Assembly (NCBI RefSeq): GCF_036409475.1
Contig: NZ_JAYRCK010000010.1
Span: 88,194 to 152,193 of the forward strand
Source: Scandinavium sp036409475
Lineage (GTDB): Bacteria > Pseudomonadota > Gammaproteobacteria > Enterobacterales > Enterobacteriaceae
Length of the DNA: 64,000 nucleotides
Direction: 5' to 3'
A program made the position numbers and the translations under genes. Below are positions 14,024 to 22,982 of the stretch, piece by piece (position 1 is the first letter of the stretch; each line of letters starts with the position of its first letter). The notes under the pieces were generated by a model. It searched no databases, had not been told where the DNA came from, and was given only the letters and a program-made list of their open reading frames with translations.

Positions 14024-15139
14024 ATGACTAATTACTCTGAAGACCAGCTCAACGCTCCGACGACAATTACTGCCAGTAACGCAATATTCAATGTGCCGAT
14101 GCTCACTCAGTTAACGGCGTTTGCAAACCTGATGGCTGACTCTCGCGTTTCAGTTCCGGAACACCTGGCCGGGAAACCTGCCGACTGCATGGCAATCGTG
14201 ATGCAGGCCATGCAGTGGGGAATGAATCCCTATGCTGTTGCACAGAAGACTCACCTGGTCGGTGGCAAACTCGGCTATGAGGCCCAACTGGTCAACGCAG
14301 TTATCTCAAGTTCCGATGCCGTTACCGGGCGTTTCCACTACAAGTACGGTGGCGACTGGTCAAAATGCACAGGCACCAAAGAAGTCACGGTAAAGAAACG
14401 CGGGAAAAATAACAGCGAATACACAACAACAGAACGAATCAGGGCCTGGAATGACTCTGACGAAAATGGGGCATTCGTTCAGGTAGGTGCTGTTCTCCGT
14501 GGAGAAAGAGAGATCACCTGGGGTGAGCCAGTCTATCTCTCCAGTGTGGTTATCCGTAACTCCCCACTCTGGGTAACTAATCCCAAGCAACAGATTGCTT
14601 ATCTGGCCCTCAAATACTGGGCACGCCTGTATACGCCTGACGTCATCCTGGGTGTTTACACGAAAGAGGAGCTGGAAGGCCATCTCGAAAAAGAGATCAA
14701 CCCATTATCAGCAGCTGATCGCGTTAACATCCGAGCGATGGATGAAAGTCCAGTAATCGACACTTCTGATGCGATTCAGACGTTTTACGAAGAGCGTGAC
14801 TCATGGGGTAGCGATTTCCGCCAGCGCATCGAGGATGCGGAAAGCACTGAGGTAACAACCGAGCTTCGCCAGGAGGTTGAGGGTAAGAGAAATTCAATCG
14901 GTATCGATCTGTATACCGAGTTGAAAGGCAAGGTTGTTGGCCGACACCATCACCTGAACGCCGTGATGCGCATCGAAAAACAGATTAACGACCTCCCGAA
15001 CCCAGATGAACCGGACGCGGCGGATAAGTTCCAGGCGCTGGAGAATGCGCTGAACGCCGCTAAACAGCACCTCGGCGAGCTGTTCGATGGCTACACCCTC
15101 ACTCTCAACGACATGAAACCGGAATACATCGGCGCATAA
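14024..15139 (+). CDS. recT: RecT-family single-strand annealing protein
   Basis: 371 residues from the third of three consecutive ATGs, which has AAGGA at the best distance. CMAIVMQAMQWGMNPYAVAQKTHLVGGKLGYEAQLVNAV is the conserved RecT core; the C-terminal 120 residues are an acidic, helical extension that Rac RecT (269 residues) lacks. RecT anneals the tails made by RecE and drives phage recombination. It follows recE by 11 bases. Confidence 0.9.
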   Translation: MTNYSEDQLNAPTTITASNAIFNVPMLTQLTAFANLMADSRVSVPEHLAGKPADCMAIVMQAMQWGMNPYAVAQKTHLVGGKLGYEAQLVNAVISSSDAVTGRFHYKYGGDWSKCTGTKEVTVKKRGKNNSEYTTTERIRAWNDSDENGAFVQVGAVLRGEREITWGEPVYLSSVVIRNSPLWVTNPKQQIAYLALKYWARLYTPDVILGVYTKEELEGHLEKEINPLSAADRVNIRAMDESPVIDTSDAIQTFYEERDSWGSDFRQRIEDAESTEVTTELRQEVEGKRNSIGIDLYTELKGKVVGRHHHLNAVMRIEKQINDLPNPDEPDAADKFQALENALNAAKQHLGELFDGYTLTLNDMKPEYIGA

Positions 15140-15178
15140 CAGGAGACTGGCGGCCGGTAACGGTCGCCTGTGATTTCT

Positions 15179-15532
15179 ATGACTGGACAACATTCAGAAG
15201 AAACGAAGAAAACGCGAGTGCGCCAGATTATCGATCTGGCTAACGAGCAAGGTCGGGTCACTCCCGGGCAGATTGCCAAGATGTTTGATGTCTGCCTGGA
15301 GACTGCAAACCGGTATCTAACCCTGGCGGCTAAGTCCGGTGAAGTTATCCGGCTTAGTAAATGCGGCGTGTTCTGTGATGAAAAAGCTATTGCTGAATTT
15401 AACCGCCAGCGCAGCCCGGCCACGAAATACCGCAACAAGCTCCGCAAAAACACAGAAAACGTGATTTTCCAGGAATGCCGTCGCAGCCCTGCGATGCAGC
15501 GTGTCCTCTCCTTCTACGGGGTGAACGTATGA
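15179..15532 (+). CDS. Winged-helix DNA-binding phage protein
   Basis: 117 residues from ATG 15179 (GTG 15170 is an alternative). GRVTPGQIAKMFDVCLETANRYLTLAAKSGEVIRL is a DeoR-like helix-turn-helix with wing. The basic C-terminal tail could contact DNA. It could control accessory genes; target unknown. The next gene overlaps its stop by four bases. Confidence 0.65.
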   Translation: MTGQHSEETKKTRVRQIIDLANEQGRVTPGQIAKMFDVCLETANRYLTLAAKSGEVIRLSKCGVFCDEKAIAEFNRQRSPATKYRNKLRKNTENVIFQECRRSPAMQRVLSFYGVNV

Positions 15533-15894
15533 AAAAGCGCATGAAAATTTACGAGCTCACTGGCTCCGCTCTCGACTTCGCAGTCGACCGGGTGGTGAAC
15601 GGCAAAAAATACGGCGAAGAATTTTCAGTAATTCGCGCTGCAGGCGATGGATTCCGCCCTTCCTCAAGCTGGCGTGTCGGTGGCCCACTTATCGAGCGCT
15701 ACCGCCTCGACCTGATGCCAGACCCGGAAAGCACTGAATGGTGGGCAGATAAAGCCGAGGGTGCTGAAGCCAGACATTTGCATGGCAATGGCCCCTCCCC
15801 ACTTATCGCGGCATGCAGGGCCATCGCGTCCACACTCGGCGACGAAGTCGACATCCCATTCAATTTAATCAAAAGCAAAGGAGGTGCAGCGTGA
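15529..15894 (+). CDS. NinX-like (DUF2591) phage protein
   Basis: 121 residues from ATG 15529, which overlaps the previous stop. The C-terminal HGNGPSPLIAACRAIASTLGDEVDIP is the typical end of DUF2591 proteins such as P22 NinX, found in the nin region of lambdoid phages. Function unknown. Confidence 0.65.
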   Translation: MKKRMKIYELTGSALDFAVDRVVNGKKYGEEFSVIRAAGDGFRPSSSWRVGGPLIERYRLDLMPDPESTEWWADKAEGAEARHLHGNGPSPLIAACRAIASTLGDEVDIPFNLIKSKGGAA

Positions 15895-16334
15895 GCAACA
15901 TTGAACGTTATGACTTTCATTATTTCGATGATTTCAGATCAAAATATTCTGCTTTCCGTGAGGAATGCCCGGACGGTGAATATGTCTCCTTTGACGATTA
16001 CGCAACTCTCGAAGCACAGCGCGTTGCGCTGGCGGCGGAGAATGCGGGGCTGAAGAACTTCATCAAGAATGATTGTTGGATTTTTCATCCAGACGTTGAG
16101 ATGTACAGCGATGCAATGGACTACGTACCGGAAACCCCAGCCACCGATCGCTTTATCGCAGATGTGAAGGCGCAGGACTCGGCACCTTTGGTCAAGGCGC
16201 TAACTACGATTGCAAATTCAGAGCAGCACAGCGGCGAGACGGTTGTTTGTGATTTCTACACGCTGATCTCAGTAGCTTCAGGTGCGCTGCGTGATTACTA
16301 CGCCCAGCAGCTGCGCGGGGAGAAGGCAGAATGA
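15891..16334 (+). CDS. Ea22-like mosaic phage protein
   Basis: 147 residues from GTG 15891, which has GGAGG seven bases upstream and overlaps the previous stop. LEAQRVALAAENAGLKN is the repeated helix of Ea22-type accessory proteins, a mosaic family with no assigned function. Overlaps the next gene by four bases. Confidence 0.6.
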   Translation: MSNIERYDFHYFDDFRSKYSAFREECPDGEYVSFDDYATLEAQRVALAAENAGLKNFIKNDCWIFHPDVEMYSDAMDYVPETPATDRFIADVKAQDSAPLVKALTTIANSEQHSGETVVCDFYTLISVASGALRDYYAQQLRGEKAE

Positions 16335-16780
16335 GCATCATCGGATGGTACTACCTGCATGAAAATGGAGATCTGATTTATAAGCCTGGATCAGATTCAA
16401 TTACTGATATTCGCGATTCAGATTTCGCCAGATGCTCATGGTCAGTTGATGTTACTGATCGCAGAGCAGCTTGGGAAATGCTGGTTGAAGCAAGCGCTCT
16501 GGGCGCACGTGAATCACGTGTAAATGAGTTGGCGGAAAAATGGCACTGCGATGATGCCGACGCAGACATGTTCGCAAGTGTCATTGGAGTAGTTCTTGTG
16601 CCAGATGGAAGCCAGTGGTGCGCACACAGCAAAGATTTTGTAGACCTCCAGGAGTCATCGGCTGGGTTCGGAGATAGCAAACTGCTCGCAATGGTTGATC
16701 TAGCCAGGCAGTTAGGCATTCGCGGCGGGCATATGTGGCGCTCTACATTTTCCGAATTAGTCAAAGGAGCGTCAGCATGA
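16331..16780 (+). CDS. Conserved phage accessory protein of unknown function
   Basis: 149 residues, beginning MSIIGWYYLHENGDLIYKP. Alpha/beta pattern, no recognised catalytic motif. Overlaps both neighbours by four bases, so it belongs to the translationally coupled accessory block 15529-22892. Confidence 0.55.
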   Translation: MSIIGWYYLHENGDLIYKPGSDSITDIRDSDFARCSWSVDVTDRRAAWEMLVEASALGARESRVNELAEKWHCDDADADMFASVIGVVLVPDGSQWCAHSKDFVDLQESSAGFGDSKLLAMVDLARQLGIRGGHMWRSTFSELVKGASA

Positions 16781-17409
16781 AAGAGCGCGGCATGATTTTC
16801 AACGGCGAAATGGTCCGGGCGCTGCTGAGCGGTCAGAAAACGCAGACACGGCGAATTATGAAAAATCAACCTGCCGGAGATCACCCTGATACACCGGTTT
16901 CCGTCAGATGTATCGATGATGGTTTTCAGTGGCATGGATGGCACGGCGAAAGCACTGTTTTCCCATGCCCATTCGGAAAAGCAGGCGACCGCATCTGGGT
17001 GCGCGAGACATTCCAGGGGCCTCTTTTCGATTACGACAAAATGGACGCCTACCTCAAAGACAGCACGCCATTCGAAAAACCGGAATTTTGCCAATATGCA
17101 GCTGATGGCGGACCGCGCCCGGAATATCAGGATATGGACGACAACATCCGTTACGGCTGGAAGCCTGCTATTCACATGCCTCGTTGGGCATCCCGCCTGC
17201 TGCTGGAAATTACCGAAGTGCGCGTGGAGCGCCTACGGAGTATGAGCCAGGACGATGCTCGCGCTGAGGGTGTTATTGCAGCATCTGGCCCAATGGAAGC
17301 CGGTTTAGCATTCCGTGAGCTATGGGACTCCATCTATGGCGAGGAAAGCTGGAAGGCTAATCCGTGGGTGTGGGTTATTGAGTTTAAACGTGTAGAGGGA
17401 AACGCATGA
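16777..17409 (+). CDS. ASCH/PUA-like phage protein
   Basis: 210 residues from ATG 16777. MIFNGEMVRALLSGQKTQTRRIM and the later HMPRWASRLLLEITEVRVERL have the strand-helix order of ASCH/PUA-like proteins that bind RNA or modified bases, and such a protein is common in lambdoid accessory regions. Function in the phage is unknown. It overlaps dam by four bases. Confidence 0.6.
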   Translation: MKERGMIFNGEMVRALLSGQKTQTRRIMKNQPAGDHPDTPVSVRCIDDGFQWHGWHGESTVFPCPFGKAGDRIWVRETFQGPLFDYDKMDAYLKDSTPFEKPEFCQYAADGGPRPEYQDMDDNIRYGWKPAIHMPRWASRLLLEITEVRVERLRSMSQDDARAEGVIAASGPMEAGLAFRELWDSIYGEESWKANPWVWVIEFKRVEGNA

Positions 17410-18233
17410 AAATCAAACATCCAGCTATTCGCTATCACGGCGGGAAGTTTCGGCTTGCCTCATGGATTATCAGCCATTTTCCGCCGCACCGTTGTTACGT
17501 TGAACCGTTTGGCGGCGCTGCATCTGTCCTCCTAAAAAAGGAACCGAGCGAAGCCGAGGTTTATAACGATTTGGATGGTGACGTGGTGAATTTATTCCGC
17601 GTTCTACGTGACCCTGCAAACAGCCAAGCCCTCATCGATGCATGTGCCCTTACTCCATATTCACGCGAAGAGTTCAGTTGCGCCTACGAATCAACCGACA
17701 ACCCGGTTGAGCAGGCCCGTCGTCTTATTGTCCGCGCAACGATGGGGTTTGGCAGCGCCGGAGCCACAAAAGGTTGCACCGGCTTTCGCCTCGACACCAG
17801 ACGCAACAGCGCTACCGCGCAGGCTATCTGGGCACGACAACCAGATAATCTCGCAGTTGTGGCCAGTCGGTTTGCGGGGGTACTTGTTGAGAACCGCGAC
17901 GCTCTCCAGTGCATGCGTGACCACGACACCGCATCAACACTACATTTTGTTGATCCACCCTATATCCATGAAACACGAGTTGAGACTGCCAAAAATAGCG
18001 CATACCGATTCGAAATGACGGATGAGGACCACATTTATCTGCTGGATGTACTGCAGGATTTAACGGGAATGGTCATTGTTTGCGGATATGACAGCGAGCT
18101 CTACAACGACCATCTGCGGGGATGGCAGCGTGTCACCAGAACAACGGCGGCCAATGGCTGCGCCGGTTCGGTACAAAGAACGGAATGCCTGTGGATTAAC
18201 CAGGCTGCACAGAAACAGGAGAGCGCAGCATGA
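17406..18233 (+). CDS. dam: Phage DNA adenine methyltransferase, Dam/D12 class
   Basis: 275 residues. AIRYHGGKFRLASW, YVEPFGGAAS (SAM-binding loop, about 31-40) and VDPPY (Asp183) are the motifs of D12-class N6-adenine methyltransferases. It probably methylates GATC or a related site and shields phage DNA or tunes replication and packaging. Coupled to both neighbours by four-base overlaps. One of several DNA-modifying proteins in this prophage. Confidence 0.85.
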   Translation: MKIKHPAIRYHGGKFRLASWIISHFPPHRCYVEPFGGAASVLLKKEPSEAEVYNDLDGDVVNLFRVLRDPANSQALIDACALTPYSREEFSCAYESTDNPVEQARRLIVRATMGFGSAGATKGCTGFRLDTRRNSATAQAIWARQPDNLAVVASRFAGVLVENRDALQCMRDHDTASTLHFVDPPYIHETRVETAKNSAYRFEMTDEDHIYLLDVLQDLTGMVIVCGYDSELYNDHLRGWQRVTRTTAANGCAGSVQRTECLWINQAAQKQESAA

Positions 18234-19024
18234 CTACACCAATGACCAAAGAAGCGATCAGCTCGGCGATGTTCAGCTCACTGGAGGGATTTGTCTCCTA
18301 TGTCGTCGGCTCCATTGAGTCCGACATTAAGCGCAATTTGACCGACGAAGAACACCAGTCCGTTTATCACCACGTTGAGAGCATTGTCGATGGCACCGGA
18401 CTGGCCGCCAAAGATAAGCGCATTGCTGAGCTGGAGCTGGCGCAAAGTTTCCATGATGAAGGAGCGGCGATGCTGTGCGGGGAGTATGACAAACTCGCTG
18501 CCGCAATGGGCTGGACGTCTGAGCTAGCAGAAAAGCAGGGAGTCAGCCAGATGGAGTTCGCACGCCAACTGCAATCCCGCGCCGAATCCGCAGAGCAGAA
18601 AAAAGTGGCTGAACTGACCGCCGCTACGAACACCAACAAGCAATGGAAGCCGGACACCTGCCCGATCAGTGGCCGCCCGTTCTTCCTGTGGCTTGACCAT
18701 CCAGAACTCGGTTATGTGCCGACCTACGGGGGTCCATACGACAGCTTCACGCTGGCTGAAAAGGACGAGAACGGAGAGTTCTTCGCTCACAGATACGACC
18801 ACGACGAGGGCTGCTGGGTTGATGATGAGGCCGTGTATCTTTCTGACCGCGCCGAATCCGCAGAGCAGGCGCTGCTGGAGAGGCAGAAAGTGAAATTCCC
18901 GAACAAGTGGCATGCGAGATATAACACTGCAAGCGGACAGTTCAACGAAAAGCGTTTCAATGAAGATTTTATTGAATTTCTGAAGTCAGAAGGCATCACC
19001 CTACAGATTCAGGGAGGTGAGTGA
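18230..19024 (+). CDS. Ea22-like mosaic phage protein with internal repeat
   Basis: 264 residues. A repeated SRAESAEQ/DRAESAEQ segment (about 121 and 205) flanks a central CPISGRPFFLWLDHPELGYVPTYGGPYDSFTLAE module that recurs in enterobacterial phages. It looks assembled from exchangeable pieces. Function unknown. Its stop overlaps the next start by one base. Confidence 0.55.
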   Translation: MTTPMTKEAISSAMFSSLEGFVSYVVGSIESDIKRNLTDEEHQSVYHHVESIVDGTGLAAKDKRIAELELAQSFHDEGAAMLCGEYDKLAAAMGWTSELAEKQGVSQMEFARQLQSRAESAEQKKVAELTAATNTNKQWKPDTCPISGRPFFLWLDHPELGYVPTYGGPYDSFTLAEKDENGEFFAHRYDHDEGCWVDDEAVYLSDRAESAEQALLERQKVKFPNKWHARYNTASGQFNEKRFNEDFIEFLKSEGITLQIQGGE

Positions 19025-19263
19025 TGCGCTTAAAAGTCGGTGATGATTTATACGCGTGTTATTTCCCGCAGGAGCGACCGCTGGACGGGGCGGAGGTTAG
19101 ATGCTGGAGCGAAGACGGAAAGCTTCTTGGGGATGGCGTAGGAATTCATCTGCGCCAGTCGGGTGGCGCAATTCTGGTTTGTGGCAAGACTTACGACTCA
19201 AACAAAATTGTTCACTGGGTTCCGCTAACAAGTCTACAGAAGGGAGGTTCGGCGGAGCTATGA
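19024..19263 (+). CDS. Small phage protein of unknown function
   Basis: 79 residues from ATG 19024, with GGGAGG seven bases upstream. Beta-rich, no family recognised. Part of the coupled accessory block. Confidence 0.5.
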   Translation: MRLKVGDDLYACYFPQERPLDGAEVRCWSEDGKLLGDGVGIHLRQSGGAILVCGKTYDSNKIVHWVPLTSLQKGGSAEL

Positions 19264-19334
19264 ATGCTACAGCAAGAAATAACCTGGATAGTTGGAAGGC
19301 TGAATGTGACCGCATGTGGAGGACTAAGCCATGA
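19260..19334 (+). CDS. Possible 24-residue peptide
   Basis: An ATG at 19260 overlaps the preceding stop by four bases and opens a frame of 24 codons; its own stop overlaps the ATG of the next gene at 19331. GGCGGAG lies just before it. The tight coupling on both sides is what real genes in this block show, but so short a frame could be chance. Confidence 0.4.
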   Translation: MNATARNNLDSWKAECDRMWRTKP

Positions 19335-20059
19335 CCACAATCACCAAAGAGCGCATCGAGCAATATGCCCACGACAAGCGCATGTGCAACGTCAACGACG
19401 AGATTCGCAAAATGGCCCGCATGCTGCTGGCTGGCATGGAGCAGGAGCCTGTGTATCAGGTTTTCGATGAAAGCGGCGGTTGGTTTGATATTGAGAAAAA
19501 TGATGTTGGCGAGGAAACTGATTGCGGTAATCAAGTTCGCACCCTCTACGCCGCACCGCAGCCAGCACCGGCTGGGATGCAGCAGGAGCCTGTGGCGTGG
19601 CGATATCGCACCACTGACATTAATGGCAATCCTAACCCGCGCTGGTCATTTTCCGAAGAGGCGAGCTTGCTGGGGTTGTATCAACCGCTCTACGCCGCCC
19701 CGCAGCCGCTGACCGATAGTGAGCGCGCAGAGCTTCAGGAATACCGGAAAGCAGACGAACGCGAAAAAATCCGCGTTGCACATGCTGAATGGTCGCGTGA
19801 AACGTTCGGTAGCGTTGGTCCTGTGGGGCCACTTAAGCATTTGGCAAAAGAGGCGCTGGAAGCCGCAGCTGAGCCCGGCGACCTCAGCGAATGGGCGTAC
19901 ATGCAGTTTTTACTATGGGACGCCCAGCGCGGCGCCGGTATTACCGACGAGCAAATCACACAGGCGATGTTTGAAAAGCTGGGGGTCAATAAGTCTCGTC
20001 AGTGGCCGGAGCCAAAAGATGGCCAGCCACGCCTGCATATTAAAACCCAATCAAAATAA
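19331..20059 (+). CDS. Ea22/DUF550-type phage protein (dATP/dGTP diphosphohydrolase-like C terminus)
   Basis: 242 residues. Two copies of a YAAPQPAP-type linker (about 75 and 117) join mosaic N-terminal modules. The C-terminal HAEWSRETFGSVGPVGPLKH, followed by LAKEALEAAAEPGDLSEWA, is the DUF550/MazG-like helical fold suggested to hydrolyse dATP/dGTP. The acidic residues for metal binding appear present. A hairpin (20066-20081) follows the stop. Confidence 0.65.
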   Translation: MTTITKERIEQYAHDKRMCNVNDEIRKMARMLLAGMEQEPVYQVFDESGGWFDIEKNDVGEETDCGNQVRTLYAAPQPAPAGMQQEPVAWRYRTTDINGNPNPRWSFSEEASLLGLYQPLYAAPQPLTDSERAELQEYRKADEREKIRVAHAEWSRETFGSVGPVGPLKHLAKEALEAAAEPGDLSEWAYMQFLLWDAQRGAGITDEQITQAMFEKLGVNKSRQWPEPKDGQPRLHIKTQSK

Positions 20060-20090
20060 TTGAGGCGCCCCGCAAGGGGCGTAACGAGAC

Positions 20091-20282
20091 ATGACCAAAT
20101 TTAAAGTAACCGCCACCGTGATCAAACCAGGGAACACACCGACCAATTGGACTAGGTTCACCGAGAAAAAACTGACGAAAACTGAGTGCGAAAAAATGCT
20201 TTCAGTTAACAAGGAAGTCGGCGTCGGCATCGAGGCAAAAGTGAATCTGGAAAATTTCTCCTGCGTTAAGGCGGGTGCGTAA
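20091..20282 (+). CDS. DUF1187 family phage protein
   Basis: 63 residues. TPTNWTRFTEKKLTKTECEK matches the DUF1187 signature of small lambdoid phage proteins. Basic. Its start carries a short version of the dispersed element (GAGACATGACCA). Function unknown. Confidence 0.7.
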   Translation: MTKFKVTATVIKPGNTPTNWTRFTEKKLTKTECEKMLSVNKEVGVGIEAKVNLENFSCVKAGA

Positions 20283-20539
20283 TGGAAACCACCCTGCACT
20301 ACGCCATTCAGCGCATCATTGAGCTGGAAAACCTGCTGCTGCCAGAGGTGCCTGAAACCGTCTGGCCTGCCGAAGTACAGACCATCTACTCGCAAATCGA
20401 AAGCGCCGCGCAGTTGCCGGCGCATCATCAGCGCCGCCTGCAGCATCACATCAACCGGATGTGGCTCGACCGCATGCCTGTCCCTTCGATCGTCACCGCA
20501 GCTAAGTCGCTGTGTGAAGCCATGGAGAAATATGCGTGA
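20282..20539 (+). CDS. Small helical phage protein
   Basis: 85 residues, helical, no family recognised. It starts at the last base of the previous stop codon and overlaps the cytosine methyltransferase start by four bases. Confidence 0.5.
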   Translation: METTLHYAIQRIIELENLLLPEVPETVWPAEVQTIYSQIESAAQLPAHHQRRLQHHINRMWLDRMPVPSIVTAAKSLCEAMEKYA

Positions 20540-22530
20540 ACAATTCAGAAATCTCAGAAATCATCGTCGATAACTTTGCCGGAGGCGGCGGTGCGTCAAC
20601 AGGCATTGAGATGGCGCTGGGCCGCAGTGTGGACATTGCTATCAACCATGACCAGAACGCGGTGGCGATGCACAGCACCAACCACCCCGACACCCTCCAC
20701 TATTGCGAGTCTGTCTTCACTGTGAAGCCGAAGGTGGCGACCGCCGGGCGCAAAGTAGGTTTAGCTTGGTTTTCTCCAGATTGTCGTCATTTCTCCAAAG
20801 CCAAGGGCGCAAAGCCAGTGGAACGTGAGATTCGCGGCCTCGCGTGGATTACCCTGCGCTGGGCGCTGGAAACTGAAATGCGCGTGGCGATTCTCGAAAA
20901 CGTCAGCGAATTTAAGACCTGGGGCCCTCTGCTTGTTCCCGAGATGCGCCCGGACCCGCTGCGCGTCGGCGAGACATTCCAGGCGTTCGTCGACATGCTG
21001 AGCACCGGAATTGCACCTGATCATCCCGCGCTGACGGAGTGCTGTGAATTTCTGGAAATTTCGCCAGAGGGCGCGCAAGCCCAGCGCCTCATTCGTGGCC
21101 TGGGCTATCAGGTAGAATTTCGCGAGCTGCGAGCTTGTGACTATGGTACGCCGACGATCCGGAAGCGTTTCTTTATGGTGATGCGCCGTGACGGGAAGCC
21201 GATTACATGGCCGGAAGCAACTCACGGCGACCCTAAGTCGGAGGCAGTAAAATCGGGCCTACTGAAGCCATGGCGCTCAGCGGCAGAATGCATCGACTGG
21301 TCGCTACCGTGCCCGTCAATTTTCGGCAGAAAGAAGGATCTGGCAGCGAACACTTTGCGCAGGATAGCCCGCGGCATCCAGCGCTTTGTTATCGACAGCG
21401 CCTCGCCATTCATCGTGAAATGCAATCATACCAGCACGCGCACTGTATATGACTGCTTCCGTGGGCAATCACTTAACGATCCTCTGCAAACCATTACCAA
21501 AGCGCCAGGCTACGCGATTGCCGTTCCTCACCTCACCAAGTTTCGTACCGGCGCGACCGGGCAGCCTGTCACCGAACCTGTGCCGACAGTCACAGCTGGC
21601 ACATCGGCGCGCCCTGGCGGAAACGGGCATGCGCTCGGGATGGTATCGGCGGCGCTGACTCCGTTCCTCTCTGGCAACGGCGGCAGTGAATACCAGGCGA
21701 AGCCGCGCCCTCTGACCAAACCGGCTCACACCATTCTGAAAGAATCACGTTGCTGTGTTGTTGCCCCGGTCATTGCTCGTCAGTTCGGTGCCAGCATCGG
21801 CCACCGCGCCGACGAGCCAAGCGCAACGATTACTGCGGGTGGCGGCGGTAAATCGCAGCTGGTGAAGCCGGTGCTGATCCAGATGGGTTACGGCGAAAGA
21901 CCTGGCCAGGCACCCCGAGTTCTTCAACTGGATAAGCCACTTGGAACAATCACAGCTGGCGGCGGCAAGTTTGCTCTGGTGGCCGCGAACCTCATTAAAC
22001 ACTTTGGCGGCAACTACTCCGGTGCCGGAATTTCACTGGATGAACCCGCGCACACAGTAACCACCACCGATCATCACGCGATCGTGACTTCCAGCATCAT
22101 CAAAATGCGCGGGACCAATACAGGGCAGCCAACCGATACACCACTGCAAACCGTTACGGCCGGTGGCCAGCATTTCGGCGAAGTCAGGACAAACCTAGCT
22201 GTCGACGGCTATGACGAAGGTCGGGCGCTTGAAGTGCTGGCATTCCTGAAGAAGTATTGCGGCGAGGATAGCGACGGCCTAGTGACGGTCGAGGGCATCG
22301 TTTACCGCATCGTTGATATTGGCATGCGCATGCTTCAGCCGCACGAGTTATATCGCGCCCAAGGCTTCCCGGAGTGGTACATCATAGACCGCGACTACAC
22401 CGGGCAGCGCTATTCGAAAGACAAACAAGTGGCCCGTTGCGGCAACGCGGTACCGCCGCAATTTGCAGAAGCACTGGTTCGCGCCAACCTGCCAGAACTG
22501 TGTGTCAGCAGGGAGGAAATTGCAGCATGA
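20536..22530 (+). CDS. Phage DNA cytosine-5 methyltransferase with repeated target-recognition segments
   Basis: 664 residues from GTG 20536. VDNFAGGGGASTGIEMAL is the SAM-binding motif I, AILENV (Glu121) motif VI, and RCGNAVPPQFAEAL motif X. The catalytic loop is unusual: FSPDCRHFSKAKG, with Cys83 preceded by Asp where most C5 enzymes have Pro-Cys-Gln. Between the catalytic halves (about 310-560) a segment of the form P-x-x-T-(V/I)-T recurs about seven times, with intervening blocks such as PVIARQFGAS and NLIKHFGGN. Repeated recognition segments suggest more than one target, as in multispecific phage methyltransferases. It would protect phage DNA from host restriction. Confidence 0.8.
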   Translation: MNNSEISEIIVDNFAGGGGASTGIEMALGRSVDIAINHDQNAVAMHSTNHPDTLHYCESVFTVKPKVATAGRKVGLAWFSPDCRHFSKAKGAKPVEREIRGLAWITLRWALETEMRVAILENVSEFKTWGPLLVPEMRPDPLRVGETFQAFVDMLSTGIAPDHPALTECCEFLEISPEGAQAQRLIRGLGYQVEFRELRACDYGTPTIRKRFFMVMRRDGKPITWPEATHGDPKSEAVKSGLLKPWRSAAECIDWSLPCPSIFGRKKDLAANTLRRIARGIQRFVIDSASPFIVKCNHTSTRTVYDCFRGQSLNDPLQTITKAPGYAIAVPHLTKFRTGATGQPVTEPVPTVTAGTSARPGGNGHALGMVSAALTPFLSGNGGSEYQAKPRPLTKPAHTILKESRCCVVAPVIARQFGASIGHRADEPSATITAGGGGKSQLVKPVLIQMGYGERPGQAPRVLQLDKPLGTITAGGGKFALVAANLIKHFGGNYSGAGISLDEPAHTVTTTDHHAIVTSSIIKMRGTNTGQPTDTPLQTVTAGGQHFGEVRTNLAVDGYDEGRALEVLAFLKKYCGEDSDGLVTVEGIVYRIVDIGMRMLQPHELYRAQGFPEWYIIDRDYTGQRYSKDKQVARCGNAVPPQFAEALVRANLPELCVSREEIAA

Positions 22531-22892
22531 AAAACACTTCAGTTCCCTGCAATGGATGCACGCTCTGTTGCCGTGGCGATGCTATCAGCATCCATCCAGA
22601 ATTAGGTGATGATGCCTCGCAGTTCCAGACGGTCCCTCATTTTGTTCCCGAAATGGCCGCTAAAGGCATTGTCATGCTGGCACATAAGTCCGATCTCACA
22701 TGCATATACCTCGAAAAATCAGGTTGCAGCATACACGGGCGCGCTCCCGCATTGTGTCAGGAGTTTGATTGCCGCCGCCTCGTTAAACAATTGGGGTACA
22801 CAAAAGCAAGAAAATACGTAAAGAAAGGTTTGCTCAATGCCGGAATCGTCCGGCGTGGGCTGGAGCTTATCCCAACATTGGAGATTAACTAA
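22527..22892 (+). CDS. YkgJ-type cysteine-cluster protein
   Basis: 121 residues from ATG 22527. VPCNGCTLCC is the CxxCxxCC cluster, with later GCSIHGRAPALCQEFDC completing the presumed iron- or zinc-binding site of PF03692 proteins. Function unproven. Last gene of the coupled accessory block; overlaps the methyltransferase stop by four bases. Confidence 0.7.
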   Translation: MKNTSVPCNGCTLCCRGDAISIHPELGDDASQFQTVPHFVPEMAAKGIVMLAHKSDLTCIYLEKSGCSIHGRAPALCQEFDCRRLVKQLGYTKARKYVKKGLLNAGIVRRGLELIPTLEIN

Positions 22893-22933
22893 CCATCTGA
22901 TTTTATGACTTGATTATCGTTGTTCAACCCCGG

Positions 22934-22962
22934 CCGCCGCAGGCGCGTATAGTTTGCGGCGG
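22934..22962. promoter_or_regulatory. 8-bp inverted repeat around a -10-like box upstream of xis
   Basis: CCGCCGCA (22934-22941) and TGCGGCGG (22955-22962) are exact reverse complements, 13 bases apart, and TATAGT (22948-22953) lies between them. No good -35 is seen. It could be an operator for the xis-int promoter or an RNA hairpin. Confidence 0.4.
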
Positions 22963-22982
22963 TCATGAAGAGACATGACCAA

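Noticed and set aside
20066..20081. CGCCCC/GGGGCG hairpin as a terminator
   Set aside because: No T run follows and the next gene starts ten bases later in the same coupled block; it may only adjust translation.
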